DNA from: Clostridia bacterium
GTDB lineage: Bacteria; Bacillota; Clostridia; UBA1212
Direction: 5' to 3'
Length of the DNA stretch: 64,000 bases
NCBI GenBank assembly: GCA_017444825.1
Contig: JAFSVU010000050.1
Span: forward strand, 124,001 to 188,000
Part shown: positions 37,999 to 47,344 of the stretch, piece after piece
How the letters are laid out: each line of letters starts with the position of its first letter
Numbering within the stretch: position 1 is the stretch's first letter
Notes under the pieces: model-generated
Seen by the model: the letters and a program-made list of their open reading frames with translations, nothing else
Database searches by the model: none
Told to the model about the DNA's origin: nothing
Program-made: the position numbers and the translations under genes

Positions 37999-38616
37999 TC
38001 AATCTTTCCTGAAAACAAGTTCTATCGACGGACCGTCGCAGACGATCAGCCTTGCGGTAATGACTCCGCCGCAATACTCGGGTCTTGTGATACCTCCGAA
38101 CTCATACTTCGAAGGGTCCTCATCGGCAATGACGTATTTAACGGTCCCGCTCTCATAATTCGGTCTCAGCACGTGGACCTTATACTCGGTTCCGAAAAGT
38201 GTCATCTTATTCTTTTTGAAGATCAGTTCCGGAGCCCCGTCACCGCTTCTCCAGCTGCCCTGAAGTTCCTTCAGTATGCCGTCCACTGTCTCATAGTTCC
38301 CGTACCTTCCGTTTTTGGTCTTCTTCAGATCCTCCGTCGACGGCCCCGTGATACTGAAGTTCTTTGTAAATGAAAGAACGCCGTCCTTCAGCACCAGGCT
38401 TTCCACCGTCGCGTACTCCGAGTTTCCGTTTTTAAGACTTTTGTCCTTCAGCTCAAGGACCGTCACGTCCTCCTTTTTGATTTTACTGAAGGTCGTTTCA
38501 AGCACCGGAGAGTTCCTCCAGAGCACTGTGATCTTCTTACCCGATATTTCAACTCTTGTTCCAATAACGCCCGGCTCCTCCCAGGCTCCGTTCAGTTCGT
38601 CAGCAATGGCAGCCAT
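37999..38616 (-). CDS. Hypothetical protein with two similar beta-rich halves
   Basis: 205-residue soluble protein with no signal or membrane segment. I do not recognise the family. The two halves look alike: LNGAWEEPG...ISGKKITVLWRN near the start and LQGSWRSGDG...FKKNKMTLFGTEY after the middle. This suggests an internal duplication of a lipocalin- or cystatin-like strand pattern. The ATG at 38616 has AAAGGG upstream; a TTG five codons earlier is less likely. It starts 12 bases after the stop of the upstream unknown gene and is surely cotranscribed. Confidence 0.75.
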   Translation of the reverse strand: MAAIADELNGAWEEPGVIGTRVEISGKKITVLWRNSPVLETTFSKIKKEDVTVLELKDKSLKNGNSEYATVESLVLKDGVLSFTKNFSITGPSTEDLKKTKNGRYGNYETVDGILKELQGSWRSGDGAPELIFKKNKMTLFGTEYKVHVLRPNYESGTVKYVIADEDPSKYEFGGITRPEYCGGVITARLIVCDGPSIELVFRKD

Positions 38617-38627
38617 AATTATCCCTT

Positions 38628-39569
38628 TCAATGTTTTGTGGCAAGTTCAAGCTCTATGTTAAAGAAACCCCGCGATAATCCGTCCGGAACCGCTTTGCAG
38701 TCGGTGGTCGAGATTTCTGAACCGTCCCTCCACCTGAACGCCAATGTCTTCTCCCGTCTCCATCCGAACTTGCTGTCCGGCAGGTCCTTCCACACAAGGA
38801 GCGCGGTGTCTTTTACATTGGTTATCATCGCATTCACGGTTTCCGCGTCCACCGGCTTTTCGCTGTGGTAAACACTGTCGCCGTATTTGGAATCCTTTAT
38901 GTTTGTTGCGGTGCCGTCGTCATTGATCCTGCACAAGGCTTTTGTGTAACCGTCGTCGCGGATCTCCTCGAACAGTATCTCGACAATATCCTCAGCATCG
39001 GGAATGGCAATCCGGGGGCAGCTTAGGAACCCTCTAAACATTGCGTCAAGCTCGGCGCCCGCACTCCTCTTCAGCACGGGAGACTGGTTGTTCGAAAACC
39101 TGATCTTCTCGCCGTCCGAGTAGTCCACGCTTATGCTTCCTCCGAAGTTTTCCGGAAGGCCGTGGGTGATGTGGGTGAGGCCGTTGTTACGTGCAAGATC
39201 ATATTTTCTCACAAAGCCGTCAAGCTCGGGAAATATATCCTTCCCGATCAAAGCCCAGCTTCCCTTGTCACGCCGGCGCCCGAAACCTCTGCCGCTGCTG
39301 TAATACACAAAAGAGCCTCCGCCCGCAGGCGCGGCAAACGCAGACACAAAACAAAGCGGCTCTTTTCTGCCCTTCAGTTCCTCATCCGAAGGCATTCCGA
39401 GAGCGGACTCCGCATCAAACAGTATGACCTCCCTGCATTCGATGTCCGTCGGTGCATTTCTGTCCTGCGTGACCGTAGTTCCGCCGCAGGCGTTTTGGGG
39501 AGGCTGCCGCAGTATCACAACGTCCTCCCCGGGCTTATCAACATTCTTCTTTTTCTTAAAATTCGACAA
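38628..39569 (-). CDS. Hypothetical protein, TTG start
   Basis: 313-residue soluble protein that I do not recognise. It starts MSNFKKKKNV from a TTG codon with a clear AAAGGAG eight bases upstream; the next Met is far inside. It contains the segments FVSAFAAPAGGGSFVYYSSGRGFG and TLAFRWRDGSEISTTDCKA, with repeated D/E-rich turns but no catalytic signature. It is the first of a two-gene unit ending in a terminator. The product may act together with the next protein. Confidence 0.72.
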   Translation of the reverse strand: MSNFKKKKNVDKPGEDVVILRQPPQNACGGTTVTQDRNAPTDIECREVILFDAESALGMPSDEELKGRKEPLCFVSAFAAPAGGGSFVYYSSGRGFGRRRDKGSWALIGKDIFPELDGFVRKYDLARNNGLTHITHGLPENFGGSISVDYSDGEKIRFSNNQSPVLKRSAGAELDAMFRGFLSCPRIAIPDAEDIVEILFEEIRDDGYTKALCRINDDGTATNIKDSKYGDSVYHSEKPVDAETVNAMITNVKDTALLVWKDLPDSKFGWRREKTLAFRWRDGSEISTTDCKAVPDGLSRGFFNIELELATKH

Positions 39570-39633
39570 TTGATCTGCTCCTTTCGCATTGAGAATCGCT
39601 GAAGCTCATTGGCAAGAAAACATCGCCAATAGT

Positions 39634-40098
39634 TCACTTCCTTCCTGTGGAACCGAATCCGCCCTCGCCCCGCTCAGTCCCGCAAAGCTCGTCGACCTCC
39701 TCAAAAACGCCCTTGATATGGGGCACAAATACGATCTGGGCAATGCGCTCGCCCGGTATGATCTCCCTCGGTTCCGACCCGTGGTTTCTTATCATAACAG
39801 TGATCTCGCCTCTGTAGTCGCTGTCTATGACGCCCACCTTGTTTGCCGGGGCAAGGTCTCTCTTTGAGGCAAGTCCCGAGCGTCCGAAAACAAGTCCCGC
39901 AAGACCTGTAGGAATTTCAAGAGCGATTCCGGTGCCGATGGGAACTGTCCTTCCCGGCTCCACCGTAACAGGCTCGTCTATCGCGGCACAAAGATCCGCT
40001 CCTGCCGCAAAGGCTGTTCCGTAGCGGGGTATCTCAGCATTTTCGCGGAGCTTTTTCAGTTTGATATCTGTTGTGTTAATTTTACTTGTATCAGCCAT
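39634..40098 (-). CDS. dut: dUTP diphosphatase
   Basis: Trimeric dUTPase of about 154 residues hydrolysing dUTP to dUMP and pyrophosphate. All family motifs can be seen: AGADLCAA, GRSGLASK, GVIDSDYRGEI, and the C-terminal P-loop-like GEGGFGSTGRK that closes the active site. The ATG at 40098 is best placed for the GGAAG site; an ATG two codons earlier overlaps the stop of the RpiB-like gene. It is coupled to that gene. Confidence 0.95.
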   Translation of the reverse strand: MADTSKINTTDIKLKKLRENAEIPRYGTAFAAGADLCAAIDEPVTVEPGRTVPIGTGIALEIPTGLAGLVFGRSGLASKRDLAPANKVGVIDSDYRGEITVMIRNHGSEPREIIPGERIAQIVFVPHIKGVFEEVDELCGTERGEGGFGSTGRK

Positions 40099-40100
40099 TT

Positions 40101-40679
40101 TCATTCTTCCGGTTTAGTCTCGAGTTTAAGAGGATAGTCGCCAAGGTGCTTCAGCTTAAACCCGCTTGCTTTGTATTCTTCATAGTTAAACGCCTCAAGC
40201 TCGTCAATGGCAAGCTTATGGAACTCGTAGAAATTGTGCCACCACTCGTAGCCCGAACCCAGGGACGCACCAAGGTATGCATCGGCAATATCACAGCCCA
40301 TCTGAGGTGCCACGTAAAACGCTCCCATGGCGAGGACGTTAACGCCGTTGCCGGTGATGGCCCTAAGAGCCGCAGGGACGCTTTCGACAACGCCCGCATG
40401 AACGTGAGGACATTTGCTTGCGGCAATGTGTATGCCCATGCCCGTGCCGCAGAAGACAAGAGCTCTTTCAAACTCTCCTTCCGCGATCATGCTTCCCACT
40501 TTAAGGCCTATACGGTGGAACATGAGATCGGTGTCTTTATCGGGATCGCTGCCCTGAACGACTCCCACGTCCGTGATCTTCCAGCCCTTTGCCCTGAGGT
40601 GTGCGCAGACAGCCTCCTTCAGCGGAAAACCCGCAAAGTCAGCTCCGACAAGCAGATATTTATCTTTTATCGTCTTCAT
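40101..40679 (-). CDS. RpiB/LacAB-family sugar-phosphate isomerase
   Basis: 192-residue homologue of ribose-5-phosphate isomerase B and LacA/LacB. It has the N-terminal LLVGADFAGFPLKEAVCAHL (the D-x-A-G pattern of the family) and the active-site segment VFCGTGMGIHIAASK with the catalytic Cys. It is longer than typical RpiB (about 145-150) because of a C-terminal tail, so the substrate may be another phosphorylated sugar. It is cotranscribed with dut. Confidence 0.87.
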   Translation of the reverse strand: MKTIKDKYLLVGADFAGFPLKEAVCAHLRAKGWKITDVGVVQGSDPDKDTDLMFHRIGLKVGSMIAEGEFERALVFCGTGMGIHIAASKCPHVHAGVVESVPAALRAITGNGVNVLAMGAFYVAPQMGCDIADAYLGASLGSGYEWWHNFYEFHKLAIDELEAFNYEEYKASGFKLKHLGDYPLKLETKPEE

Positions 40680-40796
40680 TTCTGATATGACCCTCCCGTC
40701 AAAATGTACCTGTATTATACAGGATACGGCCTTCCTTGTAAACGGTTATGGGGCCCTGAGGCTTTCCAAATGGGTCTGCGTTCCTCCCCGATGGTA

Positions 40797-40832
40797 TCAA
40801 AAAAGCACCTCAGTTCTTCCGCCAAGGTGCTT
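40797..40832 (-). terminator. Terminator of rplS
   Basis: AAGCACCT/AGGTGCTT stem followed by TTTTTT on the minus strand, 25 bases after the rplS stop. Confidence 0.88.
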
Positions 40833-40856
40833 AATTTTGTCATGTAAATGGTTTTA

Positions 40857-41207
40857 TCAAAGTTTCTCTTTGATCTTCGCTGCCTTACCGACTCTGTCTC
40901 TGAGGTAGTACAGTTTAGCTCTTCTGACTTTACCGTGTCTCACAACTGTGATGCCGGCGATCTTGGGCGAATGTACAGGGAAAACTCTCTCAACGCCAAC
41001 GCCGTATGAGATCTTACGAACCGTAAAAGTCTCGCAAAGACCTTCACCGCGCATGCCGATGACAGTACCTTCAAAAACCTGGATTCTTTCGCGGCTGCCT
41101 TCAATAACCTTAAACTGAACCTTTACGTAATCACCGATTCTGAGTTTTACGGGTTCCGCCTTCAGGTAATCAGCCTCTACTGCTTTAATAATATCCATTG
41201 AATTCAC
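40857..41207 (-). CDS. rplS: Ribosomal protein bL19
   Basis: 116-residue bL19 of the large subunit, at the 30S-50S interface. The family signatures [28 protein letters not shown] region and [17 protein letters not shown] are intact. It is a single-gene transcript with its own promoter and terminator. In many Bacillota rplS follows trmD in one operon; here trmD is 25 kb away and fused to another gene. Confidence 0.97.
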   Translation of the reverse strand: MNSMDIIKAVEADYLKAEPVKLRIGDYVKVQFKVIEGSRERIQVFEGTVIGMRGEGLCETFTVRKISYGVGVERVFPVHSPKIAGITVVRHGKVRRAKLYYLRDRVGKAAKIKEKL

Positions 41208-41304
41208 TCCTCTCCTCGTAGACGTTCATGCAATGAATGACAGAGGACCGTCCTTATATGCCTGCCGGCGCAACGGGAATGCGTTTTCGAGCGGCAGCCG
41301 TGCC

Positions 41305-41333
41305 ATTATAGCAAAACCAATGATACGTGTCAA
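41305..41333 (-). promoter_or_regulatory. Promoter of rplS
   Basis: TTGACA, 17 bases, TATAAT on the minus strand: a full consensus match, fitting a ribosomal protein gene. It leaves a ~95-base leader, in which I see no clear L19-type regulatory fold. Confidence 0.88.
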
Positions 41334-41477
41334 CGGGAATTTTTCAAAAAACGCATTGGTTTTTCATTGTAAATCAAGGAAAAATATTATACAATTTGCG
41401 TGTGCCGGAACGAACGTAATGGTCGGGGCTCTGAATAACGGAAACCGGATTTCACCGGCAGGATTGGAACAGTTGTA

Positions 41478-42659
41478 ATGGCAAAAAAAGATAAACAGAA
41501 CAAAGATTCAGCGGCCGGAGGAGAGGTTTGCAAAACAAGGATCTGCTCCGTCGGCGGAGAAGCCCTGATGGAGGGCATCATGATGCGCTGCCCTTCGGGT
41601 TATGCCCAGGTGGTGCGGGCCCCTGACGGCCAGCTTAAGATAGAGACAAAGCGCCAGCCCCAGTTCGGCGCGGGCAACAAGTTTCTGAGTTTCCCATTGG
41701 TCAGGGGAACGGTGCGGCTTGCGGATTCTCTCATTGTCGGCACAAAAGCGCTTTTTAATTCCGCGGAGATATCTGCCACAGAAGACGATCCGAACTATAA
41801 ACCGTCAAAATTTGATCTCTGGGTGGAGAAGAAGCTTGGCGATAAGGCCATGGGTGTCGTGATGACATTTTCTCTCATTCTCGCCCTTGCGATCGCGATA
41901 GGGCTTTTCTTCCTGCTGCCGAGGCTCATTGTCGAGGGTATCAACATGATACCGGGCGTTGGGAAGCTTCCCTGGATCGTTTCAAACATAATAGAAGGTG
42001 TCGTCAGGATGGGCCTTTTCATCGGTTATCTCGCACTTATTTCCGTGATGAAGGACGTCCGCAGGGTTTTTATGTACCACGGCGCCGAGCATAAAACGAT
42101 ATTCTGCTATGAGAAATACGAGGAACTGACAGTGGAGAACGTCAGGAAACAGTCAAAGCACCACCCCAGGTGCGGCACCGCGTTTCTTTTCGTGGTCATG
42201 CTCATCAGCATCCTCATTCACTCCCTCATTCCCGATCTCGGGAATTTCTGGCTGAACATATTGGCAAGGCTCCTTTCGCTTCCGATCATTGCCGGCATAG
42301 CATATGAGTTCAACCGCTATGCGGGAAGCCACGAGAACAAGCTGGTCAAAGTATTGAGAGCGCCGGGGCTTCTTATGCAGAGGTTCACCACGAAAGAGCC
42401 CGACGACAGCATGATAGAGGTGGCCATAGTGGCTCTTCAGGAAGCATTGAAGCTTGATGAGATGCCGGATTATTCGGCCAAGACCCCGGAAGCGACAGAG
42501 CCCTCAGGTGATGAACACGCCGAACCGGCGGATACTCAGGCTGAGACTCCTGCTGAGACTCCGGTCGAGACCCACGCTGAGACTCCGGTCGAGACTTCCG
42601 CTGAGTTTTCCGGCGAGCCCTCCGCTTCCGACGAACCCACAGCATCCGTGGAACAATAA
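41478..42659 (+). CDS. DUF1385 (YqhQ-like) membrane protein
   Basis: 393-residue DUF1385 protein related to Bacillus YqhQ. It has VGGEALMEGIMMRCP near the start and, after hydrophobic helices, the motif MYHGAEHKTIFCYE, with HPRCGTAFLFVVM typical of the family. About five membrane segments are seen. The last ~60 residues are a low-complexity Ala/Glu/Thr/Pro tail (AETPVETHAETPVE type) that is unusual. Its biochemical role is not established. In Clostridia it commonly precedes prmC, as here: the next start codon is 19 bases on. Confidence 0.9.
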   Translation: MAKKDKQNKDSAAGGEVCKTRICSVGGEALMEGIMMRCPSGYAQVVRAPDGQLKIETKRQPQFGAGNKFLSFPLVRGTVRLADSLIVGTKALFNSAEISATEDDPNYKPSKFDLWVEKKLGDKAMGVVMTFSLILALAIAIGLFFLLPRLIVEGINMIPGVGKLPWIVSNIIEGVVRMGLFIGYLALISVMKDVRRVFMYHGAEHKTIFCYEKYEELTVENVRKQSKHHPRCGTAFLFVVMLISILIHSLIPDLGNFWLNILARLLSLPIIAGIAYEFNRYAGSHENKLVKVLRAPGLLMQRFTTKEPDDSMIEVAIVALQEALKLDEMPDYSAKTPEATEPSGDEHAEPADTQAETPAETPVETHAETPVETSAEFSGEPSASDEPTASVEQ

Positions 42660-42678
42660 CTCTGCGAGGATAACACCC

Positions 42679-45663
42679 GTGAAATTAAAAGATCTAAGGC
42701 GATTCGCTAAAAGAAGCCTTGCCGACGCCGGTATTTCCGATGCCGATTCGTCAAAGCTTGAGCTGCTTTTCGAGTACGCCTTTAATTTTACCAGAAATTT
42801 CATACTTTCAGAGCCGGATCACGAGATCCCGGAAGGCCCCGGGCTCACCGCTTTTCGTGATGCTCTTTCTTCTGTGTGCGGCGGGGTGCCCGTTCAGTAT
42901 GTCATTGGTTATACTTATTTCTCGGGTCTTAAGTTTGAAGTTTCGAAGGACGTTCTGATCCCGAGACTTGAAACGGAGCTTCTGGTGGATATGGGTGCGG
43001 ACATCGTTTCCGGCCTCACAAAAAAGCTGGGAAGGCCAGTCAGGGTCCTCGATCTTTGCTCGGGAAGCGGCGCAATAGGCATTTCAGTCAAGCACAGGTG
43101 CCCCTCCTGCGATATGACTCTGAGCGACATTTCAAGGGCTGCGATAACCGTTTCCCAAAGAAATGCGGAGTCGATCCTCGGGTCGGTAAATGCCGTAAAA
43201 TATGCTGTCGGAAGCTTTCTCGAGCCGTTTAAGGGGCCCGGCTCTTCCGAAAGATTCGACGTTATTCTTTCAAACCCCCCGTATATTCCCACTGAAGTCA
43301 TAAAAACGCTGCCGCGGGATGTGAGAGATCACGAGCCGAGGCTGGCTCTTGACGGCGGCGCGGAAGGCACGGTGCCCTACGATATCATAACAAGGGACGC
43401 TCGCTCGGTGCTGTCCCCTTCCGGCGCATTGGTTTTTGAGATCGGCGAAGAGCAGGGAAAAACCGTAAGATCAATGATGGCGAGCCGGGGCTTTGCCGAT
43501 GCAACAGTTATAAAAGATCTTGAAGGAAAAGACAGATTCGTAAAAGGCTTCCTTGGCGGAGCAACCTTTGATACCCCCGTCTCGGAGATCAAAGGCGTTG
43601 GGCCCAAAACGGAAGCTGCTTTAAAAAAGCTTGGGATAACCGACCTCTGCGGGCTCATCCGCTTTTACCCGGCAGGTTATGAGGACAGAAAAAACATAAC
43701 TGACACCGGAGCGGTCTCGGCCATGCTTGCCCCCGGGGAATCGACCTTTGCCACATTGGTTCTAAGAGTCAACGGGCTTGCGGAAAGGGGAAATCCCGCG
43801 GCCCCGGTGCTTGTTTACAGTTGTTCCGACAAAAAAGGCGTGATTGACGTGGTATTTTTCAACAACAGGTATGTTAAGAATATCATCCGTGTCGGTAAAG
43901 TCTACTATTTCTACGGACGTATAAAAAGGAGCCCGGACTTCTTCGGTTCTGTCTCTATGCAGCAGCCGAAATTTGCGGACGCTTCAAACGAGAAGCAGGC
44001 CTCGGACTTTCTCACTCTGTCCCCGGTTTACAGGACGGGCGGGAAGCTCGGCAACAAAGAGGTGTCGAACGCCGTTAGAGGCGCCCTTTCGATGCTTGAC
44101 GGCATTGGCGACGGTCTTCCAGGTATCCCGGATATGCCTTCGGCTGTGCTTTCAAAATACGGTCTTCCCGCAGCGGGCGGGCTCATACGCGCTATCCATT
44201 TTCCGAAGAACAGTGAGGAAGCTGCGGCTGCAAAGAGGAGAGTCGACTTCGAAGAGCTGCTTGAGATCGCACTTAATATTCAGGCTCTCAAAAAAGCACG
44301 GGAGTCAGGTCTTAGAGGAAACAGTTTTAAGCCCTGCGACCTCTCGGAGTTCAAACGCAGGCTTCCCTTCGAACTTACAAAGGGCCAGCTTTCCGTTATA
44401 GATAAAATATTCGGGGACATGGCCTCTCCCGCGCCAATGAACAGGCTTATAAACGGCGACGTCGGTTCCGGCAAAACGGTGGTGGCCCTTGCTGCGATCT
44501 ACAATGCCGTTATGAGCGGTTTTCAGGCGGCCCTCATGGTTCCCTCTACAGTGCTGGCGGCCCAGCATATGGCCAAAATAAGCGAAATTTTGGGGGTCCT
44601 CGGTATTGGTTCTGAAATGCTCTACAGCGGGACAGGGGCAAGGGAGCGGAAACGCATCATCGCGCGCATAGAAAGCGGCGAGCCCGTCTGCGTCATAGGC
44701 ACCCACAGCCTCATCAGTGAGACCGTCTCCTTCAAAAAGCTCGGCCTCGTGGTGATAGACGAGCAGCACCGGTTCGGAGTACTTCAAAGAGCCGCTCTTA
44801 TAGCCAAATCAGGGGACACCGTGCCGGATGTGCTGTCGCTTACCGCAACGCCCATTCCCAGGTCCCTCGCTCTCGTGCTTTACGGCGATATGGACATTTC
44901 GGTACTCACCGAAAAACCCGCAGGCAGGATGCCGGTGGAAACCTATATCTACCCGAAAAAAGACAGGTTGCTTATATATCGCAGGTCCCTGAACCTTATC
45001 AAAAAAGGCGGGCGTGTGTACATAGTCCACTCTAAAATTGACAACAACGAGGGGGACGACGTGATCGACCCGTCTTCAGACGATCTTTTGGGGTGCGTCG
45101 AGAACTTTAAACAGATGTCCGGTACAGTCTTTTCCGGCGTCGGCACTGCGCTGATCCACGGTAAAATGAGCGACAGGGAAAAACAGAAGGCCATGGAGAA
45201 ATTTGCGTCAGGCGAAGCCAAGGTGCTCTTCTCCACCACCGTCATAGAGGTGGGTGTGGACGTCCCCGCGGCGACTTTAATGATAATCGAGGATGCCGAG
45301 CGCTTCGGCCTTTCCACCCTTCACCAGCTGAGGGGACGTGTCGGCAGAGGCAGTGAAAGATCCTTCTGCATCCTTATCAGCGATAAAAGCACCGACAGGC
45401 TGGAAATAATGACCGAAACCAATGACGGCTTTAAGATAGCCGAAAAGGATCTGGAGCTTCGTGGTCCCGGCGATTTCTTCGGCACATCCCAGACAGGCAC
45501 CGAAGGCGACCGGGCACTTATATCCGCCGCGGACCCGAGACTTCTTTCTGCCGTAAAGGAATCCGCAGACTATATTGTCAAAACAGCAACGGACGGAAGC
45601 GATCATGAAAGCGTAAAGTATTACGACGCGGTGACTGAAAAAGCAAGACATATTACGCTTTGA
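42679..45663 (+). CDS. prmC: Fusion: release-factor glutamine methyltransferase PrmC - ATP-dependent helicase RecG
   Basis: One open frame of 994 residues. Residues 1-~293 are a full PrmC, which methylates the GGQ glutamine of RF1/RF2 (FxxPRLETE at 93-100, LDLCSGSGAIG at 125-134, catalytic NPPY at 199-202). It runs without any linker into a full RecG (~296-994): TPVSEIKGVGPKTEAALKKLGI start, wedge/OB fold, Walker A GDVGSGKT at 593-600, DEQHRFG from 694, SLTATPIPRSL, and QLRGRVGRG. RecG remodels stalled forks. The start is GTG 42679 with GAGG upstream; the frame continues open further 5' but that overlaps DUF1385. The two halves have unrelated known roles. The usual next gene, prfA, is missing. 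Confidence 0.93.
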   Translation: MKLKDLRRFAKRSLADAGISDADSSKLELLFEYAFNFTRNFILSEPDHEIPEGPGLTAFRDALSSVCGGVPVQYVIGYTYFSGLKFEVSKDVLIPRLETELLVDMGADIVSGLTKKLGRPVRVLDLCSGSGAIGISVKHRCPSCDMTLSDISRAAITVSQRNAESILGSVNAVKYAVGSFLEPFKGPGSSERFDVILSNPPYIPTEVIKTLPRDVRDHEPRLALDGGAEGTVPYDIITRDARSVLSPSGALVFEIGEEQGKTVRSMMASRGFADATVIKDLEGKDRFVKGFLGGATFDTPVSEIKGVGPKTEAALKKLGITDLCGLIRFYPAGYEDRKNITDTGAVSAMLAPGESTFATLVLRVNGLAERGNPAAPVLVYSCSDKKGVIDVVFFNNRYVKNIIRVGKVYYFYGRIKRSPDFFGSVSMQQPKFADASNEKQASDFLTLSPVYRTGGKLGNKEVSNAVRGALSMLDGIGDGLPGIPDMPSAVLSKYGLPAAGGLIRAIHFPKNSEEAAAAKRRVDFEELLEIALNIQALKKARESGLRGNSFKPCDLSEFKRRLPFELTKGQLSVIDKIFGDMASPAPMNRLINGDVGSGKTVVALAAIYNAVMSGFQAALMVPSTVLAAQHMAKISEILGVLGIGSEMLYSGTGARERKRIIARIESGEPVCVIGTHSLISETVSFKKLGLVVIDEQHRFGVLQRAALIAKSGDTVPDVLSLTATPIPRSLALVLYGDMDISVLTEKPAGRMPVETYIYPKKDRLLIYRRSLNLIKKGGRVYIVHSKIDNNEGDDVIDPSSDDLLGCVENFKQMSGTVFSGVGTALIHGKMSDREKQKAMEKFASGEAKVLFSTTVIEVGVDVPAATLMIIEDAERFGLSTLHQLRGRVGRGSERSFCILISDKSTDRLEIMTETNDGFKIAEKDLELRGPGDFFGTSQTGTEGDRALISAADPRLLSAVKESADYIVKTATDGSDHESVKYYDAVTEKARHITL

Positions 45664-45703
45664 CCCGGCCGTCAGAGCAATTATAACCCGGGCTTCAAGC
45701 CAC

Positions 45704-45735
45704 TAAAAAAGAGCCGACCGCTTCGGCTCTTTTTT
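45704..45735. terminator. Bidirectional terminator between recG and rpmB
   Basis: AAGAGCCGA and TTCGGCTCTT pair, with an A run before and a T run after, so it serves both converging genes. Confidence 0.88.
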
Positions 45736-45858
45736 GTGGCTCTCATACAGATATTGAAATTTATCTGCAGGTCCACAGAGAAGTTTGTTTTTGAGGAACA
45801 GGCGCACATAAAATGTTTTAAAGCCCTTATCTCCCCGCGGCCTTCGCAATCACGCTGC

Positions 45859-46095
45859 TTAAGCTGTAGCTTCTGCCTTCACTGCTTTCGGAGCTCTCTT
45901 TACGAGGCCTCTCTTGTCTTTAAGGCATGCTGCGCAAACATACGCGTAACGGGTAACACCCTCGTTGTCAATTATCTTGACACGGCGAACATTAACCTTC
46001 CAGTCTCTCTTTGCTCTTCTGCTGACCTGGGAACGGGTAATGCTGATATGACGGCCAAACATCATATCCTTTGAACAAATCTCACACTTTGCCAT
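45859..46095 (-). CDS. rpmB: Ribosomal protein bL28
   Basis: 78-residue bL28 with two CxxC zinc pairs (CEIC at 4-7, CAAC near 54-57). The start has GGAGGTG upstream. Neighbouring recG is usual in Bacillota, though here recG is fused to prmC and converges on rpmB. It has its own promoter. Confidence 0.96.
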   Translation of the reverse strand: MAKCEICSKDMMFGRHISITRSQVSRRAKRDWKVNVRRVKIIDNEGVTRYAYVCAACLKDKRGLVKRAPKAVKAEATA

Positions 46096-46135
46096 TTAAA
46101 GCACCTCCTCTCGGATTTATCAAACAGCGGGTCAT

Positions 46136-46164
46136 ATTATACTCTTTTACATAGACCTGCGCAA
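46136..46164 (-). promoter_or_regulatory. Promoter of rpmB
   Basis: TTGCGC, 17 bases, TATAAT on the minus strand, about 40 bases before the start codon. Confidence 0.7.
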
Positions 46165-46257
46165 GAGTTTTTTTAAAAAATCCGGAATTTATCGGATGCA
46201 GCCCGAAAAATCAAAGCCGCCGCGCAGTTTTACTCGTATTATGACCGCTGCGTACTT

Positions 46258-47250
46258 TTATTTCTCTATGAGTGACCCCTCTGCCACTGTTACGTTTCCG
46301 GCGCAGTTTATGGCTTTGCCCTCAGCATATGTAGTCACGGTGCCGCCGGTGATATTTACGCTGTACACCGCTGTGATAGCATCGTCAACGGCTGTAAGCT
46401 CAAGAGTTCCGCCCTCTATGAAAACGAATCCTTTTGAGATATCATCCTCTCCGTCCACCTTTATCGCGTCATCCTGAGACGTGACCTTGAGATATCCGTC
46501 GTGCATTCTGAAGCTGTCCGTCGCTTTGACGGCGTTGTTTGGTGCGCTGACGGTGACGTTTCCGGTCACGATACAAAGGTCGTTCTTACAGCCTATGCCG
46601 TTGTTAAAGTTTCCGTTAACCGTCAGAGAACCGTAGCCGTTGATCGTAAGGTCGTCCTTGCTGAATATGCAGGCATTGGGGTTGTTCTTCTCATCGATGA
46701 CCGTATAAGTCTTAGCGTCAGTGAACACGTTTTCGGTTCCCTTCACAAGGGTGATCCCGACCTTATCCGCTGACATCACGTAGATGCACGCGGTCTTTGT
46801 GTTTGTGATGTTAACACCGCTGAGGATCAGCCTGACCTTCTCGGTCTTCTCTACGTTTACAACGATCTGGCCGTCCGTGAGAGTTCCGCTGATTATGTAG
46901 GAGCCTGCGGTATTTATGGTGACGACGTTGGAATCCACCGTTGCGCCCTGCCCTGTCACCTCGGTGGCGTTCTGGGCAAGTACTATCTTCGTGCACTCGT
47001 CAGGCACGTAGGCGATGGTGGTATCAAATTTAGTAAACTGTTCGGAAGCGACGACCTGCGGTATCGCTGAAGGATCCTCATCCGTCCCGGATTCAGGGTC
47101 TCCGCCGGATACGGGTGTGGCATCAGCCGGTGCAGCAGTCGGGTCATTTCCCGACGGTGCTGTGCAGGCACAGAAAGCTGTCGCCAGAACTAAAACAACA
47201 ACGAGGGTAAGCACCGATTTCATAACGGTCTTTAAACTGGAGCTATTCAT
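46258..47250 (-). CDS. Lipoprotein with carbohydrate-binding DUF4353-like beta-helix
   Basis: 330-residue predicted lipoprotein: signal helix (SVLTLVVVLVLATAFCAC, lipobox AFCAC), then a Pro/Asp/Gly-rich spacer, then repeats in the style of DUF4353 'carbohydrate-binding domain-containing' proteins. The repeats include TINTAGSYIISGTLTDGQIVV, DDLTINGYGSLTVNGNFNNGI and SQDDAIKVDGEDD. These repeats stack as a right-handed beta helix. It is shorter than many relatives and ends abruptly after VTVAEGSL, so it may be a shortened form. The start at 47250 has AGAGG upstream. The ligand is unknown. Confidence 0.8.
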   Translation of the reverse strand: MNSSSLKTVMKSVLTLVVVLVLATAFCACTAPSGNDPTAAPADATPVSGGDPESGTDEDPSAIPQVVASEQFTKFDTTIAYVPDECTKIVLAQNATEVTGQGATVDSNVVTINTAGSYIISGTLTDGQIVVNVEKTEKVRLILSGVNITNTKTACIYVMSADKVGITLVKGTENVFTDAKTYTVIDEKNNPNACIFSKDDLTINGYGSLTVNGNFNNGIGCKNDLCIVTGNVTVSAPNNAVKATDSFRMHDGYLKVTSQDDAIKVDGEDDISKGFVFIEGGTLELTAVDDAITAVYSVNITGGTVTTYAEGKAINCAGNVTVAEGSLIEK

Positions 47251-47344
47251 AATCACATACCTCTTGTGAGCCGCAAGCGCAGCTTCGTTGTTCACAGACA
47301 GTCGAAATTCCCGTGATCATACGGTATCCGACACGTGAATAGGG

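Noticed and set aside
42454-42678. Upstream extension of the PrmC-RecG frame
   Set aside because: The extra 75 codons overlap the DUF1385 gene and give an Arg/Pro-rich, unrelated peptide. GTG 42679 with GAGG upstream fits the PrmC N-terminus.
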